The notes under the pieces were generated by a model. The model searched no databases and had not been told where the DNA came from. It saw nothing but the letters and a program-made list of their open reading frames with translations. DNA of 64,000 bases from JANELJ01 sp024511395. Lineage in GTDB: Bacteria; Pseudomonadota; Gammaproteobacteria; GRL18. The stretch lies in NCBI GenBank assembly GCA_963681975.1, contig OY820613.1:3782001-3846000 (forward strand), given 5' to 3'. Shown here one piece after another: positions 53,268-63,019 of this stretch. Position numbers and translations under genes: made by a program. Numbering within the stretch: position 1 is the stretch's first letter; each line of letters starts with the position of its first letter.

Positions 53268-54869
53268 CTACTGTAACGCCTGAATTTTTTCAGCACACAA
53301 CCAGGGCAGTAAAGCATCAAATGCTTCAGGCTCTGCATGACGCCCCAGCCTGGGTAACTCTGTCAGAATGTAACGGATATAAGCAAAGGGCTCCGGTTTA
53401 TTGGCTTTGGCCGTTTCAATTAAACTGTAAAGCGTCGCACTGGCCATAGCACCATTGGGTGTCTGACTGAACAGCCAGTTTTTTCTGCCAATCACAAACG
53501 GTTTGATGCGCCGTTCGGCGGCATTATTATCAATCTCCGGATGACTATCTTCAATGTAGCAGGTTAACTGAGTCCATTGATTTAAAGCATAATGAATGGC
53601 CTTGCCCGGAAGTTGTTTGGGCGGTACCTGCTCAGCGGATTTATCCAGCCATTGCTTAAACTGATTTAATATGGGCTGACTTTTCTTTTGACGAACAAGA
53701 TAACGCTGCTCTGCACTCATGGTTTTGCACTGCTTTTCAATGGCATACAGTTTGGCAATGGTGTTCAGTGCCATATGAGCCTTGCCGGGTTTCACGTTTT
53801 TACCCTTAAGGGCTTTAATCACCTCATCAAACTTACGCCAGGCATGAGCCCGGCAACCGACAGAGACAATGCCACTTTGCGGGGCACACACCTGGGCATA
53901 ACCACTATAGCCATCGGTTTGAAGATATTGACCTTTAAAATCCTGCAGGTAGTTTTTGGCAAACAGCCCACTGCGCCCGGGCTGATAATCATAAATAATA
54001 ACAGGTGGAGATACACCGCTACTGCCACTTTGGTACAACCACATACAGGACTGACTTTGTGCCTTTCTTCCCGGTTCATTGAGCACCTGAACCGGAGTTT
54101 CATCGGCCTGGATAATGGATTGCTGTAACTGATAATGAATAAGTCGTTGCAACAGAGGTTGACTTAGTTAGGCTGTTTTTATCATCCGGTTAGCCATGCT
54201 GGTGCGGTTAATATCAATGTTCAGACGTTTAAATATGGCTTCCTGTCGATACAGGGGTAAGGCATCGGTATATCTGGCAACGGCAATATGGGCCAGTAAG
54301 CCAGGTGATGCAATACTCTTTTCAATGGGCTGAGCCGGTTCAGACGCTGTTTTAATGCCATTGTCACACTGACGGCAGGCGTATTTGACCCGAATGTGTT
54401 CTATAACTTTAATCTGCGCCGGAATGATATCCGGTTGTTCAGAGGTGTCTTCTCCGATTTCATGCAAAGCATGACCACAGCCGCAAACCTGCTCGCTTTT
54501 GGGTAATTCGTAACGAATTTGCTCTCCGGGCAGGTCTTTAGGTAAGGGTTTGCGACCGGGCTTTTTCCGGGTATAGGTAATGGTGATTTGAGCAGAGTCT
54601 GCTTCTGTATCATCCTGATGGGCGCGTTCTTCTTCCGCTATAATGCTTTCGGCTTCATTAAACAGCTCGGCCTGTGTATCGGGCTTTTCAGAAGAACGAC
54701 CAAAGCGTTTATGTTGTAACAGGTTAAACTGCTCTTCATAAAACCGGACTTTGGTTTCTAAATCCACTATCCTGGATTGCAGTTGAGCAATGGTTTTGTC
54801 GGTTGATGCGGCAGTGGAAGCCTTTGATTTCATGGGATGTATTATATTACAAAAAGAAGGATAATTCAC
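53268..54869 (-). pseudogene. IS66 TnpC transposase, one nonsense codon
   Basis: From ATG 54869 the frame encodes the coiled N-terminus, a zinc-finger-like segment (CGCGHALHEIGE...CRQCDNG) and the start of the core; CAA has become TAA at 54168-54170 (MIKTA-stop-LSQPLLQ). The frame then continues with D (IIQADETP), D (YLQTDGYSGY) and E (NNAAERRIKP) to 53268. The nonsense codon is the only lesion I can see, so this is a recent death. Confidence 0.9.
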
Positions 54870-54964
54870 TGTTAAATCAATGTATTATGTGTTTTTGTCT
54901 GGTTTTTTTGAGTGCTTTTTTACTGTTGTTATTTGCTTTGATAATACACTCCGTTATTAATTTA

Positions 54965-55321
54965 TCAGCTAATATGCGTATAGTTCAGTCGGGGGTGAGC
55001 CTGAACTTTTTCAATGTTTAAACCATCCGGAAGCCAGTTTAATTCCCGCTGAGTTAAACTGACAGAGGTCTGTCCTCTTAACTCAGGCCATTTAAAGCGC
55101 CCCTTTTCCAGACGCTTATAATACAGCCAGAAACCATTATTATCCCGGTGCAGAATTTTAAGTTTATCCCGGCTACGATTACAAAAGACAAACAGGCTGG
55201 CGCTGAAAACATCCTGCTGCAGAACTTCAGAAACCAGCAGGCTTAATCCGTTTATGCTCTTTCTCATATCGGTGGCACCACAGGCCAGGTAAACCTGAGT
55301 GTTTTGATTAACACGCAACAT
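54965..55321 (-). CDS. IS66 TnpB accessory protein
   Basis: The 118-residue frame is complete: YLACGATDMRKSINGLSLLVSE, FVFCNRSRDKLKILHRDNNGFWLYYKRLEKG, LTQRELNWLPDGL. It starts 4 bp after the tnpA stop. Confidence 0.9.
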   Translation of the reverse strand: MLRVNQNTQVYLACGATDMRKSINGLSLLVSEVLQQDVFSASLFVFCNRSRDKLKILHRDNNGFWLYYKRLEKGRFKWPELRGQTSVSLTQRELNWLPDGLNIEKVQAHPRLNYTHIS

Positions 55322-55325
55322 TAAG

Positions 55326-55595
55326 CTATTTCAGTAAAGACAGTACTTGCATAAAGGTTGGCTGCTCAAAGCCTGGCTGGATTTCCAGACTTAAACCATT
55401 GGGCAGGTTTAAAATCAGACCTGAAACGGTCTTATCCTGAACAACCTGCACCGGTATTAAACTCTCACTATCATCTGACTGCCTCAGAAATTTGGCTTTG
55501 TAGTAACTGAACATATGGGTTTTAAGGTTGTGCTGCTGACAGTATTGCTTCTGAGTCAGGCTGCTGGACTGCCAGGCCTGTAGGTGGGTGCGCAT
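55326..55595 (-). CDS. IS66 TnpA protein
   Basis: The 89-residue frame encodes the small HTH protein of IS66 (LTQKQYCQQHNLKTHMFSYYKAKFL, then VSGLILNLPNGLSLEIQPGF). It is complete, unlike its homologue at 37703. It may start a few codons upstream. Confidence 0.8.
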   Translation of the reverse strand: MRTHLQAWQSSSLTQKQYCQQHNLKTHMFSYYKAKFLRQSDDSESLIPVQVVQDKTVSGLILNLPNGLSLEIQPGFEQPTFMQVLSLLK

Positions 55596-55716
55596 TTCTT
55601 CATCTCATTCGTGGGGCATAGGGTTACCTTTTATGATTATGAAATTATAAAAAGTAATAGTTTGAAGGATTTTAAGGGGTGGGGGTAGGTGGGATTATTG
55701 GGCGCTTACGTAACTA

Positions 55717-56735
55717 ACCTGAGATCTGGATAAGAACCCAGTCATTTACCTAAATACAGAGAGTTTTCATATCACTCTCATCTATTCTGATTGTCGGCTT
55801 GTCTTTTTTATGACAATAGGCAATCAGAGAACCAATAAGGTTCAACATAAAACCACTTACGCTTCTATGACGTGAATGTTCAATCTGTGTAATATTTTTT
55901 AGCTGATCATTAACCGTTTCAATTATAAAACGTTTTTTCAGCATAATCTTATCCCACAATGCAATGGCACGTGGTTTCATGTTTCGTCTGACATTGGTAA
56001 TAAGCTCAACATCCTGTTCAAACAGTTCATCACTTAAAAGACTGGAGACATAGCCTTTGTCACCATAAAGCTTTCCATATAAGTCTTTGGCCATTTCAGG
56101 AACCGGTTTTCTGTCATCTACATTACCGGCCGTCAATTTAGTGGCCAGTATTTCACCTTTATGATTAATGATCAGGTGAACTTTAAACCCATAGAACCAC
56201 CCCATGGTCGATTTGCCTCGCTGAGCAACACCATCAAAGACTTTATGCCTGGGTATGCGAATGTTGTGGCATACTTTAATGCTGGTCGCATCAACAAAGG
56301 CAATTCCGGTTGGCTTTCCTTTGCAATGAGTAAAGTAAGCGCATAATGGCACCAGCACCGATGACATCACTCCCAGGAAACGGGTATAGCTCAATAAATT
56401 TGGAAACTCTTTCCTAAGATGTTGATGCACATGGCATAAATAATAACTCTTAAAATCTTTTTAATGTGACTGATGAAAGTTAATCAGGATAGTCATCAGT
56501 TCACCGGGGCTCATTACACCTTGTCGTCTTCTCTTTTTATCACCGGATTCCAGCAGTGTTTTTTCCCATTCAGGATAAAAGACCTGGTTGAAATCATCAA
56601 TATTACAATACAATTCATCTATAGTAGTCACTTGCCTGTTCCTTGTTCAAATTCATTTGATTTGGTCATTAAATGATCTGATCGAGAAACAGGCATTTAG
56701 TTCAATATTTTTTAGTTCTTATCCAGAATTCAGGT
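55717..56735 (-). mobile_element. IS982-family element, copy C (1019 bp)
   Basis: Both ends are present, and TAACTA is duplicated at 55711-55716 and 56736-56741. Removing the element restores GGTAACTAACAAGG of the IS5 transposase. Confidence 0.93.
55750..56631 (-). pseudogene. IS982-family transposase copy C, nonsense codon
   Basis: From GTG 56631 the frame reads as in copies A and B but TAC has become TAA in HQSHYKDFK (56461-56463). The TGA of copies A and B is GGA here. The C-terminal 226 residues from HQHLRKEF to MKTLCI are open and contain all catalytic motifs. Confidence 0.88.
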
Positions 56736-56741
56736 TAACTA

Positions 56742-57193
56742 ACAAGGAAGGCTTTGTTATTGGTGCTCAAAGTTGTCCGGGCAATCCTTATGATGGACAC
56801 ACTCTACTGCCACAACTGGAACAGATAAAACAGTTTACAGCCGTACAACCGGAACAGTGCTTTGTTGACCGGGGTTATCGTGGACATGAAGTAAAAGACA
56901 CTAAAGTTTTTATCTCAGGTCAGAAGCGAGGCGTTACCCGAAGTATTAAAAAGGCATTAAAACGGCGCAGTGCGATTGAGCCTGAAATCGGTCATATGAA
57001 AAACGATGGCCGTTTAGATCGCTGCTACCTCAAAGGTGCAGTCAGTGATGCCATTAATGTGGTTATGGTAGCCGCTGGACATAACTTAAGAAAGATCCTC
57101 AATAAGCTCTGGCTTTTGTGGCTCAAAATTATTTCCGGTTTGATGGGGTCTTTTATCAAACCGGGGCAATCAGCCGCTTTAAACCTGGTTTGA
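56742..57193 (+). pseudogene. IS5-family transposase copy 6, C-terminal part
   Basis: The frame restarts in NKEGFVIGAQSC and includes the second Asp (FVDRGYRG) and Glu (RSAIEPE) to the normal end NLV. It joins residue 298 of the N-terminal part once IS982 copy C and IS66 are removed. Confidence 0.92.
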
Positions 57194-57222
57194 TGTCAGG
57201 CTTAAAACGGTATTATTCAGGT

Positions 57223-57439
57223 TAACTTAATCAACTCATGGTTTATGTCCAGCATGTTTTCAAGGCGCATCCTGAACAGGTCTTCCTGAGGTATTTTTGG
57301 CTGTTTCTTTGGCTTCATTCTGGTCTGGAAATTTGCAAGGTAATAAGGCTTATTTTACCAAAAACCTGCAAATTTAACACCCATAATCAAACAATATTTC
57401 TTTATAAATCAATGTTATATGTTTTGTTCAGGGTGGACT
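57223..57439 (-). mobile_element. IS5-family element, copy 7, inverted 5' fragment
   Basis: The first 217 bp of the element lie in reverse orientation: the terminal repeat (AGTCCACCCTGAACAA in complement) is at 57424-57439, and the start codon region up to HELIK ends at 57223, directly joined to the right end of copy 6. A plus-strand ORF at 57238 over this part is a shadow. Confidence 0.88.
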
Positions 57440-58775
57440 GCATAACATTTTTAACCCGAGCGCTACCCCTTAGGAGCGTAAAAACCTTTATTGAGTTACT
57501 AATGGGCAGTTTATTAACTCAATCAGTGTTTGTAACCAGTGCTATCTGGATACTGGACATGGTCAGACAATGGTCCGGTTATTATAAATGGCTTGAAACC
57601 GGTCAGTGGTCTTATCTTAAACTGATGAGACAGTGGACGGCCCTGTTTCTAAAGCTGTTTGGGGATAATCCGGTTTATCTGGCCATAGATGACTCTATCG
57701 TGCTGCGTCATTCCAAAAAGGCACCCATGAGTCAGATACACCACCAGCATGGTAATAAAACCAATCTGTCCCGGTATGTCAGAGGGCAATGCCGGGTAGC
57801 ACTGGCTGCGATTGTTAAGCGTTCTGGCTGTAATACGCCTCTGCCATTGTTATTACGTTTAACACCACAGGCCGGTAACAGTGGTAAACTGGTGATTGCC
57901 CGAAGTCTTATCCGGGCATTGCTGGAACCGCTAAAAGATAAAGCGGTTACTGTATTGGTGGACAGTTGATATATGCGCCGTTCTTTTATTGAACCGGTAC
58001 AGGCTTATAATATGACGGTTATAGGTCAGGTACGAATCGATACCGTATTATATAAACGACCCTGGCAAGGTAAAGGCCGGGGACGACCCGGAAAATATGG
58101 GACACGTTATACATAAAGAAGAAATTAAACGGCTGCCTTTAAATAAGGAAACCGTACACCTGTATGGACGTGAACAGCAGGTTAATTACCGAACAGCAGT
58201 GGCTAAAGCCCGCTTTCTGAATGGCCAGTCGGTATGCTTTGTCTGGTGTGAGTTTGAGGACTCTAAAGGGAAAAAAGACCACGTTTATTACTGTCAACAG
58301 ATATGCAGTTAAGTGGTCTGGATATTAGTGTCGCTTATGAAAAGCGCTGGTCGATTGAGCCCTTGTTCAATCAGTTAAAAAATGACTGGGGCATGAAACA
58401 GACCTGGCAGAAAACCCGGAAGGTGTTACATCGATGGGTACACATTATTGCTCCGGGGTATATTATACCTCAATTGCGGGCTATTAAATGTCCGGACCCG
58501 GTATTGCGCTTAATTGATAATACGCCCTGGCGAAAGAATACACCCATTACTGCCGGAAGAATACGAATGGGACTGATAAGGTATTTTTCGCAGGTTAGGG
58601 TCAGGGACTGGTGGGATGGTAAGTCCCAAAAATTCCACCCGCCGGATACGGATATTTTAAGGCGATTTGAAGATTTGTTATAAAAACAATCTCAAAACAG
58701 CTGGTTATAAACAAATTGTTAAAGAACGTATGAGCGAAACAGGACTCTCAAGGGTGAGCTGTCGCTCTAAACTTT
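57440..58775 (+). mobile_element. DDE transposase element, family unsure (IS701/IS4-like)
   Basis: The block holds one damaged transposase gene. Candidate ends are GAGCGCTACCCCTTAGGAG (from 57459) and, in complement, GAGCGACAGCTCACCCTTGA (ending about 58768); the match is only partial. I found no target duplication because the left neighbour is an IS5 fragment. Confidence 0.5.
57502..58683 (+). pseudogene. DDE transposase with one stop and two frameshifts
   Basis: From ATG 57502 the frame encodes LAIDDSIVLRHSKKAP (first Asp), then TGA at 57967-57969 replaces Trp in VLVDS-stop-YMRR (second Asp). One extra T at about 58111 shifts the frame before KEEIKRLPLNKETV, and another shift at about 58300 precedes MQLSGLDISVAYEKRWSIEPLFNQLKNDWG (catalytic Glu). 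The remaining C-terminus is open to 58683. The order D-D-E and these motifs match DDE superfamily transposases of the IS4/IS701 type. Confidence 0.8.
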
Positions 58776-58993
58776 AGTTATATAATATTTCTTATTGATA
58801 ATTTTTTAATTTAAATTGCTACTATTCAGTATATCTGATCGCGGCTGCCTGCAGGTGATTACTCTAATGTAAATGTATTTCAATTTGTGGTGAACAGTGA
58901 TCTTAAATTTATAATATTTATAAAACTGATTATACTGAATTCAGCGCTTAATAAAAAATTAAATTATAGGACTATGCCTACTCTGACTGTTTT
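58776..58993. other. AT-rich gap without recognisable gene
   Basis: About 220 bp between the dead transposase and the decayed repeat-rich gene. I see no ORF, clear hairpin or repeat. Confidence 0.5.
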
Positions 58994-59705
58994 TTAATCT
59001 CCAATCTGAAAAACTGCTTTTCCCGGTATCTTTTCTGTTGCGGTTTCTTCCATACTTAAATGGCTGATATCCGGTATCTCTGCCGGCTCAGGTTTCTGCT
59101 CCAGGCCTTCCAGAGAGCCTTCCTGCGCTTCAGACATGGATTATTGTGAAATATCGGGAACAGCAACCGGTTCTGTTTTAGTTCTTTCAGATGATAGCGG
59201 CGTATCGTCCTGTTCCGCAATATCCATCATACTGGTATCCGGTAATGGTACCGGTTCAGGTCGGGCGGCAAATTCTTCCAGAGAACCGCTTTCAGCCTCT
59301 GACATGGGTAAATGGCTCAGGTCAGGGATAATAATAGTTTTATTATCATTGTGCAGATTGGGTATAATAGGAGCCTAATGGCGTCAGTTGCAGACCTTCT
59401 TCTTCTGTTATGTCTTTTGTTTTATTATCGTTCTTGACAGTTTCATCGTTCCTGACAGCTTGATTGTAGCTTATCAGTGAGGCTAGTCCGGAGCTGAGTT
59501 TAGTAGAAGGTGGAACCGGCGTTGCTTCCCGGGATTGGTCAGGCTCTGTTTTCTGCTCAACAGTATCAGGGGAAACCTGTGTTTCAATTTTAACGGCTTT
59601 AACTACTGCATCGGCTTTAAAGAGTCGGGCTACATTGGCTTTGACTTCCTCTAAGGAGGCGCCTGCAATGATTTCACCCTGAAAGATAAGATTGTAGTTT
59701 GCCAT
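58994..59705 (-). pseudogene. Repeat-rich acidic protein gene, decayed
   Basis: From ATG 59705 the frame encodes a compact N-terminal domain (MANYNLIFQGEIIAGASLEEVKANVARLFKADAVVKAVKIE), a small domain seen at the N-terminus of several uncharacterised proteobacterial proteins, and a Thr/Glu-rich linker. A frameshift near 59372 diverts it to an early stop at 59346. The original frame continues with a motif of the form PD-S-L-MSEAE-GSLE, seen at IPDLSHLPMSEAESGSLEE and again at PDISQ-stop-SMSEAQEGSLEG, where TAA at about 59144 interrupts it, and IPDISHLSMEE near the end at 58994. Function unknown. Confidence 0.7.
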
Positions 59706-59813
59706 AGCTATAAGTTATACCTGTACAGAAACACCTGATATAACTATAGCACACTGAGCAAAATGTGATGGGAGTAACACCATCACATTTTCAGGCTAAG
59801 AACAGCCCTGAGC

Positions 59814-60389
59814 TTATAGATTGCTGGCAACAAAATCCCAGTTAACCAGATTCCAGAAGGCTTCCACATAGCTTGGGCGGGCATTACGGTAATCAATATA
59901 GTAAGCGTGTTCCCAGACATCACAGGTCAGCAGAGGTGTCAGACCGTCAGTTAAAGGACAGCCGGCATTGGAAGTTTTAACGATTTCCAGTTTGCCGGAA
60001 CCGTTTTTAACCAGCCATGTCCAGCCGGAACCAAAGTTAGTCACACAGGCATCGCTGAAATCTTTCTTGAACTGTTCGAATGAACCGAATTTGGCATTAA
60101 TAGCATCCGCTAAAGCACCGGTAGGTTCACCGCCGCCATTAGGGCTTAAGCAGTTCCAGTAGAATGTGTGGTTCCAGATCTGGGCTGCATTGTTAAAAAT
60201 ACCGCCGTCAGAATTCTTGATAATGTCTTCCAGAGACTGATTTTCAAAGTCAGTACCGGCAATCAGGTTGTTCAGATTAACTACATAAGTGTTGTGGTGC
60301 TTACCGTAGTGATATTCCAGAGTTTCTTCAGAAATATGGGGTTCCAGTGCATTTTTTGCATAAGGTAATGCGGGTAATTCAAAAGCCAT
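59814..60389 (-). CDS. sodB: Iron superoxide dismutase
   Basis: The 191-residue protein has the iron ligands H27, H74, D157 and H161 at the positions usual for FeSOD, and the Fe-type glutamine Q70 in NNAAQIWNHTFYW. The C-terminal CDVWEHAYYIDYRNARPSYVEAFW is diagnostic. It dismutates superoxide in the cytosol. A good AAACGGAG precedes the start. Confidence 0.97.
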   Translation of the reverse strand: MAFELPALPYAKNALEPHISEETLEYHYGKHHNTYVVNLNNLIAGTDFENQSLEDIIKNSDGGIFNNAAQIWNHTFYWNCLSPNGGGEPTGALADAINAKFGSFEQFKKDFSDACVTNFGSGWTWLVKNGSGKLEIVKTSNAGCPLTDGLTPLLTCDVWEHAYYIDYRNARPSYVEAFWNLVNWDFVASNL

Positions 60390-60599
60390 GTTGTGCTCCG
60401 TTTTTTAGGTAATTTTTAGGTAAAATGTTAAACCTGTTGAGTATGCTGTTAACCTGTCTGACTGACAACAGACTCAATCAGTGAAATAATTAACTAATAT
60501 GTTTGTGCATCAGAGTATAAACCTTTTTTTAGGTAAATAACAGACTAAAATGATAGGTTATTTGGCTTTTTGCACAAATAAACATGCTACTAAGCCTAA

Positions 60600-60628
60600 A
60601 TCATGTAAAATACACCCATAAATGTCAA
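60600..60628 (-). promoter_or_regulatory. Possible sodB promoter
   Basis: On the minus strand TTGACA (60623-60628) is followed after 17 bp by CATGAT (60600-60605), a moderate -10. Transcription would start near 60593, leaving a leader of about 200 nt. The proposed -35 lies only 32 bp before hyuB, which runs the other way. Confidence 0.4.
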
Positions 60629-60660
60629 TTTAATCCCCTAAAACCTGAAACCAGCTCTTA

Positions 60661-62217
60661 ATGAACGCCATTGAACTAAGCATTTTTGTCAGCCGGATAG
60701 AATCCATTTGTGAAGAAATGGGTGCTGTTCTGAGACACAGTGCCTTTTCTCCAAACATCAAGGATCGGCTGGATTATTCCTGTGCGGTGTTTGATGCTCA
60801 GGGACAGCTATGTGCCCAAGCGGCTCATATCCCGGTTCATTTAGGCAGTATGGCTTATGCCATGGCCGATATTGTTAATTCCCGGGACTGGTCCGAAGGG
60901 GACATGCTGGTGCTCAATAACCCCTACCTCGGCGGAACGCATCTACCGGATGTTACTATGATTGCCCCGGTTTTTGCTGGGCAGCACAGTCAGCAGCTGG
61001 CGGCGTTTGTAGTTAACCGGGCGCATCATGCTGATATTGGTGCTGACACCCCGGGTTCAATGCCCCTGTCAACCTCACTAGAAGAAGAGGGCGTGATTAT
61101 ATCTCCGCTATTACTGGTACAGAACGGGGTGGTGGAGGAGCAGGTAATGACGGATATTACGGCCAATATGAGTCGTCCTGATGCTTCAAAAGGGGATTTT
61201 CTGGCTCAGATCAGTGCCAACCAGACTGGGGTCATACGTCTGGGTGATTTAATTAAGCAGCAGGGAGAGCAGAATTTCAGTTCAGCTCTGGTGCATCTTA
61301 ATGATTATGGTGAGCGACTGGCCAAATCCACCCTGGAGCAGATACCTGATGGAGTGTATCGTTTTGAAGATTATCTTGATGATGATGGTACCGGCCATCA
61401 GGATATTAAAATAGCGGTCAGTCTGGAAGTCAGAGAGCATTCAATTAAGGTGGATTTTACCGGCACTGCTGCACAGGTCAGGGGAAATATTAACTCTCCC
61501 TTATCAGTAGCGGCTGCGGCGGTATACTATGTGTTTCGCTGTCTGATGCCGGCGCAGACACCGGCCTGTGCCGGCAGTTTCAGGATGATTGATATTGCTG
61601 TACCAGAGGGCTGCCTGCTTAATGCCCGCTATCCTGCTGCCGTGACTGCAGGTAATGTAGAAACCTCTACCCGGGTGGTGGATGTGATCCTCGGGGCACT
61701 GGCACAGATTGATGAACTGCAGGCGCGGATACCGGCAGCCAGTTACGGTACCATGAATAATATCGCCATGGGCAGCCGCAGCAGTGAGCAGCACTGGGAT
61801 TATTATGAAACCATAGGCGGTGGTCTGGGAGCCGGTAAAGTGTTTAATGGCCAAAGCGGGGTACAGGCACATATGACCAATACTCTTAATACCCCTATAG
61901 AATCACTGGAACATCACTATCCTCTGAGGATCAGTCAATATAGCCTGCGGCATGGTTCCGGAGGTGAGGGGTATTATCAGGGCGGAATGGGCCTGATCCG
62001 TGAATTGGAATTTTTACAGGAAACCCAGGTTACTTTGCTCACTGAAAGACGACGTCATAGCCCTTGGGGGCTGGCCGGTGGTCTGGCGGGCAGAGCTGGA
62101 GAAAACCTGCTGGATGACAAAGCCTTGCCCGGCAAGGTATTATTAACTGCCCGAGCTGGACAGAAACTGACTATAAAAACCCCTGGCGGAGGCGGCTGGG
62201 GAAAACAGGCAGAATAA
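60661..62217 (+). CDS. hyuB: Hydantoinase B / oxoprolinase-type subunit
   Basis: The 518-residue protein is a complete HyuB-family (hydantoinase B/oxoprolinase) subunit: SPNIKDRLDYSCAVFDAQGQLCAQAAHIPVHLGSM, NNPYLGGTHLPDVTMIAPVF, NRAHHADIGADTPGSMP, METIGGGLGAG-like YYETIGGGLGAG and GMGLIRELEF. The family opens cyclic amides such as hydantoins or 5-oxoproline with a HyuA partner, which is not in the window. The 78-bp gap to the next gene and lack of hyuA suggest a single gene or a hyuA elsewhere. Confidence 0.92.
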   Translation: MNAIELSIFVSRIESICEEMGAVLRHSAFSPNIKDRLDYSCAVFDAQGQLCAQAAHIPVHLGSMAYAMADIVNSRDWSEGDMLVLNNPYLGGTHLPDVTMIAPVFAGQHSQQLAAFVVNRAHHADIGADTPGSMPLSTSLEEEGVIISPLLLVQNGVVEEQVMTDITANMSRPDASKGDFLAQISANQTGVIRLGDLIKQQGEQNFSSALVHLNDYGERLAKSTLEQIPDGVYRFEDYLDDDGTGHQDIKIAVSLEVREHSIKVDFTGTAAQVRGNINSPLSVAAAAVYYVFRCLMPAQTPACAGSFRMIDIAVPEGCLLNARYPAAVTAGNVETSTRVVDVILGALAQIDELQARIPAASYGTMNNIAMGSRSSEQHWDYYETIGGGLGAGKVFNGQSGVQAHMTNTLNTPIESLEHHYPLRISQYSLRHGSGGEGYYQGGMGLIRELEFLQETQVTLLTERRRHSPWGLAGGLAGRAGENLLDDKALPGKVLLTARAGQKLTIKTPGGGGWGKQAE

Positions 62218-62294
62218 TCTGAATACAACTCTGATAATTGACGAACAACAATCGACTATAACAACTGACAATAAAAACAAGGAAAACGCGTTTT

Positions 62295-62786
62295 ATGAAC
62301 ACACCCTTTTTAACTAATACCATGATATTAAATACCCCTGTAAAAAAACTGGGTGCTGTTCTTGCTCTGGTACTGAGCTTTGCACTGCTGTCAGCCTGCA
62401 GTACCGTACGTGATGCCACTGATTGGGTGCCCGGTGTGGATTCCAATGAAGAAATCAAAGCGCAGGAAGAAAAAGAAGCTAAGGAGCAGAGACTTAAAGA
62501 GCAGGCGTACAAAGATAAAGCGGTTTATGAACCTGTCATGGCGGCAAGTACTGCAGAAGCCGATGCAAAAATTAATGTCATGATCAGCAAAAAATATTCC
62601 GAAGATCCCGTGGTCAAACGGGATGATATTGGTATTGAAGTTAATGCCGGTGTAGTCACCTTAATGGGTAGTGTTAATTCAGAAGAAAGTGCTGTTAGAG
62701 CCATTGCTCTGGCAAAAAGTACTCGGGGTGTTTCCAGAGTGATTTCTAAGTTGGTGGTTATTCAGCTACGGCCTGCGACTGAATAA
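62295..62786 (+). CDS. BON-domain lipoprotein
   Basis: The 163-residue protein has a lipoprotein signal with lipobox LLSAC (C35), a highly charged, probably coiled-coil stretch (NEEIKAQEEKEAKEQRLKEQAYKDK, about 50-75) and one BON domain (about 85-155: DDIGIEVNAGVVTLMGSVNSEESAVRAIALAKSTRGVSRVISKLVV). BON proteins attach to membranes and protect against osmotic or envelope stress. AAGGA precedes the ATG at 62295; another start at 62322 is possible. Confidence 0.85.
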   Translation: MNTPFLTNTMILNTPVKKLGAVLALVLSFALLSACSTVRDATDWVPGVDSNEEIKAQEEKEAKEQRLKEQAYKDKAVYEPVMAASTAEADAKINVMISKKYSEDPVVKRDDIGIEVNAGVVTLMGSVNSEESAVRAIALAKSTRGVSRVISKLVVIQLRPATE

Positions 62787-62842
62787 TAGAGCATTAACTA
62801 AAAAATATTGTGATAAATCACTATAAATTGATGTAATTTAGA

Positions 62843-63003
62843 GTGACTGTCAACAGGTGCTGGATTTACAGAGTTTTGAAAACATGGATGTTTTCACAAT
62901 CACCAGGATAAGAACTTTTTACAAAACAAGTTTTGAAAAGTTCTAAACCGATACATGGACGTACTTGAGCGTCCCTGGAAATTCAGCACCTGTTGACAGT
63001 CAC
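62843..63003. repeat. 161-bp inverted-repeat element with cloverleaf potential
   Basis: Perfect 20-bp ends GTGACTGTCAACAGGTGCTG (62843-62862) and its complement (62984-63003), extended imperfectly to about 30 bp, enclose three further stems. These are GAAAACA/TGTTTTC near 62877-62894, AGAACTTTT/AAAAGTTCT near 62910-62945 with an inner CAAAA/TTTTG, and GGACG/CGTCC near 62957-62974. No ORF is present. It is either a miniature transposable element or a structured RNA. Confidence 0.85.
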
Positions 63004-63019
63004 GGTAGGTACACTAAAT

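Larger units (their letters stand above)
53229..55709 (-). mobile_element. IS66-family element 3 (2481 bp)
   Basis: Ends GTGAGCGCCAATTAATCCCA and, in complement, GTAAGCGCCCAATAATCCCA are flanked by a perfect 8-bp duplication GTAACTAA (53221-53228, 55710-55717), the size IS66 makes. All three IS66 genes are present on the minus strand. Part of the duplicated target is the tip of IS982 copy C, so this insertion came last. Confidence 0.95.
52234..57222 (+). mobile_element. IS5-family element, copy 6, split by IS982 and IS66
   Basis: The left part (52234-53228) follows AACT and the right part resumes at 56742. Its last 6 bp are lost where it joins an inverted IS5 fragment at 57223. IS982 copy C entered at TAACTA and IS66 element 3 entered at the junction between them. 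Confidence 0.9.

Noticed and set aside
57238..57440. Plus-strand ORF MVYVQHVFKAHPEQ and its copies (67-73 aa) at other IS5 left ends
   Set aside because: It is the antisense of the first codons and leader of the IS5 transposase, present in every copy.
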